Below the pieces are notes generated by a model. The model searched no databases and was not told the DNA's origin. It worked only from the letters and a program-made list of their open reading frames with translations. 64,000 nt of DNA from Sphingomonas sp. Leaf33 (lineage in GTDB: Bacteria; Pseudomonadota; Alphaproteobacteria; Sphingomonadales; Sphingomonadaceae). The stretch spans positions 331,137-395,136 of the forward strand of contig NZ_LMLB01000001.1 in NCBI RefSeq assembly GCF_001421785.1, read 5' to 3'. Below are positions 37,850 through 45,710 of this stretch, one piece after another; the stretch's first letter is position 1; the number at the start of each line of letters is the position of its first letter. The position numbers and the translations under genes were made by a program.

Positions 37850-39318
37850 GGACCGCGATCGTCATCGGCGCAGGCTTCGGCGGGCTGGCGCTGGCCATCC
37901 GCCTGCAGTCGGCGGGCGTTACGACCACCATCGTCGAGGCGCGCGACAAGCCCGGCGGGCGTGCCTACGTCTGGGAAAAGGACGGCTTCACCTTTGACGC
38001 CGGCCCGACCGTCATCACCGCGCCCGACACGTTGCAGGAACTGTGGGCGCTGTCGGGCCGCGACATGGCCGAGGATGTGACGCTGCTGCCGGTCAATCCG
38101 TTCTACCGCCTGAACTGGCCGGACGGGACGAATTTCGACTACACCAACGACGACACCGTGCTGAAGGCCGAGATCGCCAAGCTCGATCCCGGCGATATCG
38201 AAGGGTACGGCCGCTTCCTCGAATATTCGGCCGGCGTGTACCGCGAAGGTTATGAGAAGCTGGGGCACGTCGCCTTCCTCGACTTCAAGTCGATGCTGAC
38301 GGCGGCGCCGGCGCTGGCGAAGTACCAGGCCTGGCGATCGGTGTATTCGATGGTCTCCAGCTTCGTGAAGAACGAGAAGCTGCGCGAGGCGCTGAGCTTC
38401 CACACGTTGCTGGTCGGCGGCAACCCGATGACGACCAGCGCCATCTACGCCCTGATCCACAAGCTGGAGCGCGACGGCGGCGTGTGGTTCGCGCAAGGCG
38501 GGACCAACCGGCTGGTCGCAGGGATGGTGCGCCATTTCGAGCGGCTGGGCGGCACCGTGCGGTTGAACGCGCCGGTCGACACGATCGACACGCTGGGCGA
38601 CCGCGCGACGGGTGTCACGCTGAAGAGCGGCGAGACGCTGGCGGCGGACATGGTCGCGTCGAACGGCGACCTGATGCACACCTACCGTGAACTGCTGCGC
38701 ACCTCGCGGTCGGCCAAGCGCACCGCCGCGCGGCTGGAGCGCAAGCGTTTCTCGCCGTCGCTGTTCGTCGTGCATTTCGGCATCAAGGGCACGTGGCCGG
38801 GCATCCCGCACCACATGATCCTGTTCGGTCCGCGCTATAAGGGCCTGCTGAGCGATATCTATGACACGGGGATGCTGAGCGAGGACTTCTCGCTGTACCT
38901 GCACCACCCGACGGTCACCGACCCGACGATGGCGCCGGAGGGGCATTCGACCTTCTATGCGCTGGCGCCCGTGCCGCACATGGGCAAGTTCGTCGGCGAC
39001 TGGGACGCGCTGAAGCCGGTGATCGAAAAGCGCATCCTGGACGAAGTCGGCAAGCGGCTGATCCCCGACATCCACGAACGGATCGTGACCAAGTTCAGCT
39101 ATGCACCCAGCGACTTCGGCCGCGACCTGTCGGCGCATCTGGGCAGCGCGTTCAGCCTAGAGCCGGTGCTGACGCAGAGCGCCTACTTCCGCGCGCACAA
39201 CCGCGACGATGCGATCCCGAATCTGTATTTCGTCGGTGCGGGGACGCATCCGGGGGCGGGGATTCCGGGCGTGGTCGGGAGTGCCAAGGCGACGGCCAAG
39301 CTGATGCTGGAGGGATAA
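37846..39318 (+). CDS. crtI: Phytoene desaturase
   Basis: A 490-residue CrtI-type desaturase that converts phytoene to lycopene in four steps with FAD. The FAD-binding motif is AIVIGAGFGGLALAIRL (about residues 4-20), and the C-terminal signature is YFVGAGTHPGAGIPGV. Length is normal for bacterial CrtI. The ATG overlaps the crtY stop, so the two are translationally coupled. A LOG-family gene and crtB follow. Confidence 0.96.
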   Translation: MRTAIVIGAGFGGLALAIRLQSAGVTTTIVEARDKPGGRAYVWEKDGFTFDAGPTVITAPDTLQELWALSGRDMAEDVTLLPVNPFYRLNWPDGTNFDYTNDDTVLKAEIAKLDPGDIEGYGRFLEYSAGVYREGYEKLGHVAFLDFKSMLTAAPALAKYQAWRSVYSMVSSFVKNEKLREALSFHTLLVGGNPMTTSAIYALIHKLERDGGVWFAQGGTNRLVAGMVRHFERLGGTVRLNAPVDTIDTLGDRATGVTLKSGETLAADMVASNGDLMHTYRELLRTSRSAKRTAARLERKRFSPSLFVVHFGIKGTWPGIPHHMILFGPRYKGLLSDIYDTGMLSEDFSLYLHHPTVTDPTMAPEGHSTFYALAPVPHMGKFVGDWDALKPVIEKRILDEVGKRLIPDIHERIVTKFSYAPSDFGRDLSAHLGSAFSLEPVLTQSAYFRAHNRDDAIPNLYFVGAGTHPGAGIPGVVGSAKATAKLMLEG

Positions 39319-39371
39319 GGGGCGTTCCGCCCCCCTTCTTCTTTCGCGCAATTCGCGATACGAGCCCGGCC

Positions 39372-39953
39372 ATGAAACGTCTCGCCATCTATTGCGGCTC
39401 GGCCACCCCGAGCGATCCCATCTATGTTGATAATGCCCGCCACGTCGGCCGAACGCTCGCCGAACGGGGCATCGGTGTCGTCTATGGCGGCGGGCGGCTG
39501 GGGCTGATGGGGGCGATCGCCGATGCGGCGCTCGAGGCGGGGGGCGAGGTGATCGGCGTCATTCCGCAGGCGCTGGTCGATGCCGAGGTGGCGCACCGCG
39601 GTTGCACCGAACTGCACGTCGTCGACACCATGCACCAGCGCAAGCAGGCGTTCACTGATCTCAGCGACGGCTTCGTCACGCTGCCCGGCGGCACAGGCAC
39701 GATGGACGAATTGTGGGAAGCGATGAGCTGGGCGCAGATCGGCTATCACGCCAAGCCCGTCGGGCTGCTGAACGTCGCAGGCTTCTACGATGGCCTCATC
39801 AACTTCGTGAAGACGATGGGCGATGTCGGCTTCCTGCGCCCGCAGCACCAGGGACTGCTGATCGTCGACGATACGCTGGATGGGCTGCTGGCGAAGATGG
39901 CGGCGTTCACGCCGGCGACGACGGTCGGCCAGATCGGCGCGAAGGATTTATGA
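39372..39953 (+). CDS. LOG family protein (TIGR00730, phosphoribohydrolase-type)
   Basis: A 193-residue Rossmann-type protein with GGGRLGLMG (residues 39-47) and the LOG signature PGGTGTMDE (105-113). LOG proteins cleave N6-modified AMP to release cytokinin bases, and many bacterial members act on AMP itself or have unknown roles. It lies between crtI and crtB with 53 and about 90 bases of spacing, so it may share their transcript by chance. A link to carotenoid production is not established. Confidence 0.9.
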   Translation: MKRLAIYCGSATPSDPIYVDNARHVGRTLAERGIGVVYGGGRLGLMGAIADAALEAGGEVIGVIPQALVDAEVAHRGCTELHVVDTMHQRKQAFTDLSDGFVTLPGGTGTMDELWEAMSWAQIGYHAKPVGLLNVAGFYDGLINFVKTMGDVGFLRPQHQGLLIVDDTLDGLLAKMAAFTPATTVGQIGAKDL

Positions 39954-39960
39954 CTCCCGC

Positions 39961-40042
39961 CGTTCGCCCTGAGCGTGTCGAAGCCCTGCCCGTTCTTCTG
40001 CGCAGAAGAAGGGTAGCCCTTCGACAAGCTCAGGGCGAACGG
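39961..40042. repeat. Paired REP-like palindrome, family A, abutting crtB
   Basis: Arms CGTTCGCCCTGAGCGTGTCG (39961 on) and its near-complement ending GGGCGAACGG at 40042. The element ends two bases before the crtB ATG, so it occupies the place where the promoter or ribosome binding site would be. Confidence 0.85.
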
Positions 40043-40044
40043 TA

Positions 40045-40992
40045 ATGGAGATCGTGCAGGATCGCGCCGCCCTCGTCGCTGCCGCCGGCGCGACGATCGC
40101 GCGCGGCTCCAAAAGCTTCGCCGCCGCCAGCAAGCTGTTCGACCGTGAGACGCGCGAGCGGGCCTGGCTGCTCTATGCCTGGTGCCGCGCGTGCGACGAT
40201 ATCGCCGATGCGCAGGACCTCGGCCACGACCAACAGAAGGTAACCGATCCGCAGGCCCGCATCGCGCGCATTCGCGACAATACCGCGATGGCGCTCGCCG
40301 GCAAGCCGACCGGCGATGCGGCGTTCGACGGGCTGGCGGTCGTCGTTGCGGAGACGGCCATGCCGCGGCGGTTCATCGACGATCATATCGCGGGCTTCGC
40401 GCTCGACGCCGACGAATGGCGGCCGCGGTCGGAAAACGACCTGCTGCGATATTGCTACCATGTCGCGGGCGTCGTTGGCTGCATGATGGCGGTGGTGATG
40501 GGCGTGCCGCCGCAGGACGACGCGACGCTCGACCGCGCGTGCGACCTGGGGCTTGCTTTCCAGCTCGCCAATATCGCGCGCGATATCGAGGAGGACGACC
40601 GCTCGGGCCGCTGCTACCTGCCCGAGGAATGGCTGGTCGAGATGGACTTTCCGCCCGGGCAGCACATGAAGCCGCCGTTCCGCAAGCGGCTGACCGTCCT
40701 GTCGCGGCGGCTGGCGGACATGGCGGAGGGCTATGAAGCGAGCGCGCGGCTGGGCACGCCGGCGCTCAGCTATCGATCGGCCTGGGCGGTGCTGGCGGCG
40801 GCCGACATCTACGGCGGCATCGCGCGCAAGGTCGCGGCGGCCGGCGATCATGCATGGGACCACCGCGTGACGACGACGAAGGCCGAGAAACTGGCGGCGA
40901 TCGCGCGGGCGGGCGCGCAGGCGGCGGGCCGGGTGAAGCTCTATCCGCCGGCGGCGCGCGATGCGGAATTGTGGACGCGTCCGCGGGGATAG
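40045..40992 (+). CDS. crtB: Phytoene synthase
   Basis: A 315-residue CrtB that condenses two GGPP molecules into phytoene, the first committed carotenoid step. The two Asp-rich motifs are DDIAD (51-55) and RDIEED (179-184, D180-x3-D184). The ATG at 40045 directly follows the REP-like element. A GTG three codons later (40054) has GGAG just upstream and would give a start closer to other CrtB proteins, so it may be the real start. No LOG-crtB overlap exists. Confidence 0.94.
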   Translation: MEIVQDRAALVAAAGATIARGSKSFAAASKLFDRETRERAWLLYAWCRACDDIADAQDLGHDQQKVTDPQARIARIRDNTAMALAGKPTGDAAFDGLAVVVAETAMPRRFIDDHIAGFALDADEWRPRSENDLLRYCYHVAGVVGCMMAVVMGVPPQDDATLDRACDLGLAFQLANIARDIEEDDRSGRCYLPEEWLVEMDFPPGQHMKPPFRKRLTVLSRRLADMAEGYEASARLGTPALSYRSAWAVLAAADIYGGIARKVAAAGDHAWDHRVTTTKAEKLAAIARAGAQAAGRVKLYPPAARDAELWTRPRG

Positions 40993-40997
40993 GCGAC

Positions 40998-41085
40998 CGT
41001 CATTCCCGAGAAGGCGGGAATCCATCTCCCGCGTTTACCTCCTGGCACGTCCGGGAGATGGGTCCCCGCTGTCGCGGGGACGAGG
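40998..41085. repeat. Palindromic repeat, family B variant (imperfect)
   Basis: Imperfect inverted arms with cores CCCGAGAAGGCGGGAA and GGGAGATGGGTCCCCGC. Related to the 36521 element. It fills the gap between convergent crtB and a small membrane protein gene and could end either transcript. Confidence 0.7.
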
Positions 41086-41087
41086 GA

Positions 41088-41480
41088 TTAGGTGCGGCGC
41101 CGTTCCAGCGTGTGCGCGATCAGCCCGCCGAGTGCAGGCGCCAGCACCGTCGCGATCTGCATCCAGAGCGGCGCGGGGATTCGCGTCGCATTGTACACCC
41201 CGCCGATAGCGATCAGCGCAGCGACGATCCATGCCGCTGCCGGCCAGCGACCGATCCGTGCGGCGGTCCAACCGCCCAGCCCCGCGCCCAGCAACCACGC
41301 GACGGCCACCGCGACAAGCGCGCCGGTCGGGGCAGCGGTGATGTAGCTGGCGATGCCGGCGGGACTACGCATGTCGAGGCCGGCGGGGGGCGGGTACAGA
41401 CGGTGGCCGATCATCTCGGCGATCGCGACCGTCATCATCGCGACGACCGCCCCCGTCAGAACACCGATCAGCTTGCGCAT
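41088..41480 (-). CDS. Hypothetical membrane protein, 130 residues
   Basis: About four hydrophobic segments (near residues 3-22, 45-65, 80-98 and 105-122) in a 130-residue protein, with a Pro-rich periplasmic loop after the first. The ATG at 41480 is followed by a normal membrane start (MRKLIGVL); five codons further upstream is another in-frame start. No catalytic motif is seen. Function unknown. Confidence 0.75.
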   Translation of the reverse strand: MRKLIGVLTGAVVAMMTVAIAEMIGHRLYPPPAGLDMRSPAGIASYITAAPTGALVAVAVAWLLGAGLGGWTAARIGRWPAAAWIVAALIAIGGVYNATRIPAPLWMQIATVLAPALGGLIAHTLERRRT

Positions 41481-41529
41481 CGCCCTCTCCCTCATCCGGG
41501 CGCGATACTAGACCGTTTCGATAGCGAAA

Positions 41530-41757
41530 TCAGCCTCGGCGACGGGGCGTGCTGTCGGCAGTCATTACGCCGCTGCGCTGGCACGCGGCCTGGACGACCG
41601 GGAAGGACACGTCGGTGCTGCGCTGAAGCGCGCCCGCCATCGCCGCTTGACACGCCGCGACGGATTCGTAGCGAACGGTTTCCGTCCGCACCTGCTGACA
41701 GGCTGTGCCGTCGTCGCCGCAACCCAGGATCGCCATGACATAATAGAGCGACTGCAT
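41530..41757 (-). CDS. Hypothetical small Cys-containing protein, 75 residues
   Basis: A short protein starting MQSLYYVMAILGCGDDG, with four cysteines over its length and a basic tail. The N-terminus is mildly hydrophobic and could be an uncleaved anchor or a weak signal. Cysteine spacing suggests disulfides if exported. Function unknown; it lies between two other minus/plus gene groups. Confidence 0.6.
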   Translation of the reverse strand: MQSLYYVMAILGCGDDGTACQQVRTETVRYESVAACQAAMAGALQRSTDVSFPVVQAACQRSGVMTADSTPRRRG

Positions 41758-41865
41758 CAGCTATCCCCTTCTCCAGGCTCAACAAAAGCGCGGCGAATCG
41801 GTTCCAGGCTAGGCGTGCCCGATGCGCGCTTGGCGATCGTCCCCCCCGCGCCTATCTGAGCCCCC

Positions 41866-43677
41866 ATGCCCCCCATGTCCTCGACACCGGGCGCCGACCG
41901 TCCGCTGGTCGCGACGCTGCGCCGGTTCCTGCCCTATCTCTGGCCCCATGACGCGCCTGCGCTGAAGGTGCGGATCGTGGCGGCGATGACGCTGGTCGTC
42001 GCGTCCAAGCTGGTGCAGGTCTATGGCGCGCCCTTTGCGTTGCAGGGCGCGGTCGACCGGATGGCGAGCGGGGATCGCAGCCTCGCGACGCTCGTGGTGC
42101 TGTTGGTCATCGGCTATGCCACGGCGCGGCTGGCGACGGTCGTCTTCGACAATCTGCGCAACACCGTATTCGAACGCGTCGGGCAGGATGCGACGCAGCG
42201 GCTGGCCGCCACGGTGTTTCGGCACCTCCACGACCTGTCACTGAGCTTCCACCTGGAGCGCCGGACCGGCGCCGTAACCAAGGTCGTCGAGCGGGGGACG
42301 AAGAGCATCGACACGATGCTGTACTTCCTCCTCTTCAACATCGCCCCGACGGTGCTGGAACTGGGCCTGGTGCTCGGCATTTTCTGGACGCGGTTCGGCG
42401 GGCTGCTGGTCGCGGGCACCGTGGTGATGGTGGTCCTCTATATCATCTTCACCCGCTGGATCACCGACTGGCGCGCGGCGCTGCGGGTGCGGATGAACGA
42501 CCTGGACACCGGCGCGGTCGCGCATGCGGTCGATTCGCTGCTGAATTTCGAGACGGTCAAATATTTCAACGCCGAGGAGCGCGAGGCGAAGCGCTATGCG
42601 GACGCGGTCGCGAGCTATGCCGATGCCGCGGTGAAGTCGGAAAATTCGCTCGCCTGGCTCAACATCGGCCAGTCGGTCATCACGAACATGATGATGGCCG
42701 GCGGCATGGCGCTGGTCGCGGTCGGCTGGGCGAGCGGGCGGTTCAGCCCCGGCGATGTCGTGCTGGTGTCGACGCTGCTGGCGCAGCTGTTCCGCCCGCT
42801 CGACCTGCTGGGCATGGTCTATCGCACCGTGCGGCAGGGCGTGATCGACATGGGCGCGATGTTCGACCTGATCGATACCGAAGCGAGCGTGAAGGACGTG
42901 GCGGGCGCGCCGCCGCTCAGCATCGCGCGGGGCGCGGTGCGGTTCGAGGATGTCCGCTTCGGCTATGGTGACGGGCGCGAGATTCTGCAGGGTCTCGATC
43001 TCGATATTCCCGCCGGCGCGACGGTCGCGGTGGTAGGCCCGTCGGGCGCGGGCAAATCGACGCTGGCGCGGCTGCTCTATCGCTTCTGGGACGTGACCGC
43101 CGGGCGGATCACGATCGACGGGCAGGATATCGCGCAGGTGAAGCAAACGAGCCTGCGCGCCGCGATCGGCATCGTGCCGCAGGACACCGTGTTGTTCAAC
43201 GACACGATCGGCTACAACATCGCCTATGGCCGCGAAGGCGCAGGGCCGGACGATATCGAGCGCGCGGCGCGCGGGGCGGCGATCATGCCGTTCATCGACC
43301 GCCTGCCCGACCGGTTCGACACGCGCGTCGGCGAACGCGGGCTGAAGCTGAGCGGCGGCGAGAAACAGCGCGTCGCGATCGCGCGCACATTGGTGAAGGA
43401 CCCGCCGATCCTGATCCTGGACGAAGCGACCAGCGCGCTCGACAGCCGGACGGAAGCCGAAATTCTCGCCACGCTGGAGGCGATCGAACAGGGCCGCACC
43501 ACCATCGTCATCGCGCACCGCCTGTCGACGATCGTCCACGCCGACCGCATCGTCGTGCTGGACGGCGGGCGGGTCGCCGAACAGGGCACGCACGGCGACC
43601 TGCTGACGGCAGGCGGTCTGTACGCCGAGATGTGGGCGCGCCAAGCACAGCAGCGGTTAGCGGAACAGCAGAGCTGA
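41866..43677 (+). CDS. Atm1-type ABC exporter (fused membrane and ATPase domains)
   Basis: A 603-residue half-transporter that works as a homodimer in the inner membrane. Six membrane segments fill residues of about 30-330. The ATPase domain has Walker A GPSGAGKS (about 391-398), signature LSGGEKQR (about 495) and Walker B ILILDEATSALD (about 515-526). It resembles Atm1/HMT1-type exporters of glutathione-bound sulfur or metal conjugates in alphaproteobacteria. The substrate here is inferred from family only. The true start may be the second Met (MSSTPG), three codons in. Confidence 0.92.
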   Translation: MPPMSSTPGADRPLVATLRRFLPYLWPHDAPALKVRIVAAMTLVVASKLVQVYGAPFALQGAVDRMASGDRSLATLVVLLVIGYATARLATVVFDNLRNTVFERVGQDATQRLAATVFRHLHDLSLSFHLERRTGAVTKVVERGTKSIDTMLYFLLFNIAPTVLELGLVLGIFWTRFGGLLVAGTVVMVVLYIIFTRWITDWRAALRVRMNDLDTGAVAHAVDSLLNFETVKYFNAEEREAKRYADAVASYADAAVKSENSLAWLNIGQSVITNMMMAGGMALVAVGWASGRFSPGDVVLVSTLLAQLFRPLDLLGMVYRTVRQGVIDMGAMFDLIDTEASVKDVAGAPPLSIARGAVRFEDVRFGYGDGREILQGLDLDIPAGATVAVVGPSGAGKSTLARLLYRFWDVTAGRITIDGQDIAQVKQTSLRAAIGIVPQDTVLFNDTIGYNIAYGREGAGPDDIERAARGAAIMPFIDRLPDRFDTRVGERGLKLSGGEKQRVAIARTLVKDPPILILDEATSALDSRTEAEILATLEAIEQGRTTIVIAHRLSTIVHADRIVVLDGGRVAEQGTHGDLLTAGGLYAEMWARQAQQRLAEQQS

Positions 43678-43755
43678 TCCGCGCCTCGAACCGCTGCTCG
43701 GCCGGCGTCGCATACGCGACGACCGACGGCGCCGCTTTGCCGCGCCGTGAGCGTG

Positions 43756-44658
43756 TTACAGGCAGGTCAGGCGGATCAGCTTTGCCGGCTTGTCGAACGC
43801 GACGCTCGAACAGCCGCTGAGTGCGCTGCGACCGAGTATCACGCGGTCGCGCTTGTGGTCGCGTTTGCCCTTGGCGGTCACTACGACTTCGTCCGGGTCG
43901 GGCGTCGTGCCGGATGCCGCGATGCCGTCGGCGTTGCCGAAGTCCGTGGTGCGCGCCAGCAGCGTGGTCAGCGCGATCGGGCCGATCGTGAACGGCCGGG
44001 CGAGGCGCAGCGTGCGGACCGGGCGCTTCACGCCGAACACGATCTCGGCCTCCGCCCGGTCGTCGTCCAGCGTGCCGCCGAACGCCTTGGCCAGCGTCAG
44101 CGCGGCGCCCGCCGTCGCGATCGTCGCGTCCTGCTGCAAGCTGAAGCGGACTTGGAGCGGCTGGCCGTCGATGGTCAGCACGCCGTTGCTGGCGCCCCAG
44201 TTGCCGAACAGCCCGCCGTCGTCGGCCATCGGGATGTCGATCGTCCGCTCGTCCGGCCGGGCGGCGCGCAGCTGGAAGCGCACGACCGGGTCGGGCAGGC
44301 CGCCGGGGCCGACCACGCCGTCATAGCCCGGCGCATAGGGGTTGGCGGTCCAGCCGATCCGCCGCTTGGCCGGCGCATCGCCCAGGCCGATCCGCCCGAC
44401 CGCGCTGCGCCCGGCGACCATCACCGGGCCGACGCGGTAGCCGATGCCGAACGGCCCGGCCTTCAACCCTGCCCGCGCCGCAGCCTCTTCCGTCAGGATC
44501 GGCATCGCCGGTGCGCCGGGGTCGACCAGCAGGCGGACCGCCGCCTCGTTCGCCTTGGTCACGAGTGTGGTATCGGTAACGACGCGGTCGGCGGGGGCGG
44601 CAAGCGCGACGGCTAGTGGCAGGGCGAGCACGGGAAGCAGGGTCGGGGTCATCGGCAT
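43756..44658 (-). CDS. Retropepsin-like secreted protein lacking the catalytic DTG motif
   Basis: A 300-residue secreted protein (signal peptide about 1-20). The region VRLLVDPGAPAMPILTEEAA sits where retropepsins have VDTGA; the key Thr is replaced by Pro. Other retropepsin-like strands (VVGPGGLPDPVVRFQL, then DGGLFGNWG) are recognisable. It is a neighbour and distant paralogue of the next gene, and both are transcribed in the same direction. Loss of the motif argues against peptidase activity; a binding role is possible. Confidence 0.7.
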   Translation of the reverse strand: MPMTPTLLPVLALPLAVALAAPADRVVTDTTLVTKANEAAVRLLVDPGAPAMPILTEEAAARAGLKAGPFGIGYRVGPVMVAGRSAVGRIGLGDAPAKRRIGWTANPYAPGYDGVVGPGGLPDPVVRFQLRAARPDERTIDIPMADDGGLFGNWGASNGVLTIDGQPLQVRFSLQQDATIATAGAALTLAKAFGGTLDDDRAEAEIVFGVKRPVRTLRLARPFTIGPIALTTLLARTTDFGNADGIAASGTTPDPDEVVVTAKGKRDHKRDRVILGRSALSGCSSVAFDKPAKLIRLTCL

Positions 44659-44677
44659 CCTCTGATGGGGAACGGGA

Positions 44678-45601
44678 TCAGGCGCAGGTCAGGCGGATTT
44701 CCTGCGCGCGGAAATCGACGACGATCGCCGAGCAGCGCCTGAGCGCGTCCGTGCCGATCATCAGCCGCTCGAACGTATCCTCATGCTCGGCGCGGGCGGT
44801 CACGTTGACCTCGTTCGGATCGGCGGGCGCCTCGACATCGCCGACCCGCTTGATCTGCCGGGCCGATCCCCAGTCGGTGACGCGCACCTGCATCTCGCTG
44901 ATGCTCACCGGGCCGATCGGCATCGGCTTGGCGAGCACCATGCGGCGCAGCAGCCGTTCGCGACCCGACGCCGCTTCGGTCCGCACCGCCTCGCCGGCAT
45001 AGCGCCCGCCGTACGCCCCCGAGATACGCAGCGCGGTGCGTGCAGTGACGAGGGTGTTCGGCTGGGCCAGGGTAAAGCCGACGCTGACGTCGCGGTCGCC
45101 GATCCGCACCGCGGTGGCGGCGGCGCCGTTCCAGTCGGGCGAGGATTCACCACCGGGATTGAGCGGCATCGCGACCGTCCGCTCAGCCCGCACCGACGAC
45201 CGCAGGACGAAGCGTGCGGCATCGACGCCGATCATGCCGGGCGCGATCACGCAGTCCGCGCCCTCGACATAGCGGCTGCTAAGCCAGTTCGCGCGGACCT
45301 GCTGCGTGCGTCCGGCCAGGCGCAGCGTCACCGCGCCGAACGACCCATAGGCCTCGGCCGGGTCGGTCAGCAGGACGGCGCGGCCCTGCGCGATGATCTG
45401 TGCCTTTACCGCGAAGTCGGGGTTGCAGATCATGCGCGGCAACCCCGACGGATCGACGCGGATGCGCCCGTCGACGCCGTTCACCTGCATGGTCATCGTG
45501 CCGTCGCCGCGAATGGTCAGCGTGTTGCGATCGTCGGCCGCACCGGTCAGCGTCGCCATGATCGCGGCCAACGGCGCGATCCTCGATCCGATTGTCGTCA
45601 T
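44678..45601 (-). CDS. Retropepsin-like secreted protein, second degenerate paralogue
   Basis: A 307-residue secreted protein with a likely signal peptide (about 1-22). The equivalent of the active-site strand reads RIRVDPSGLPRMI, again without DTG. The C-terminal third is clearly related to the downstream gene: both have a DPNEV/DPDEV segment, a late RLMIGTDALRRCS / RVILGRSALSGCS strand, and end in IRLTCA or IRLTCL. Both keep a late Cys. The two are 19 bases apart and likely co-transcribed. Confidence 0.7.
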   Translation of the reverse strand: MTTIGSRIAPLAAIMATLTGAADDRNTLTIRGDGTMTMQVNGVDGRIRVDPSGLPRMICNPDFAVKAQIIAQGRAVLLTDPAEAYGSFGAVTLRLAGRTQQVRANWLSSRYVEGADCVIAPGMIGVDAARFVLRSSVRAERTVAMPLNPGGESSPDWNGAAATAVRIGDRDVSVGFTLAQPNTLVTARTALRISGAYGGRYAGEAVRTEAASGRERLLRRMVLAKPMPIGPVSISEMQVRVTDWGSARQIKRVGDVEAPADPNEVNVTARAEHEDTFERLMIGTDALRRCSAIVVDFRAQEIRLTCA

Positions 45602-45710
45602 GGTCTGGTCCCTTACGATCCGTATCGGCAGTGGCCTATACGCTGGCGCACGATGATGGCGCGATTGCGGCCGGTTGCCGCGTCAGCCGGCGCGCCCTAA
45701 GTGCCCGCCA

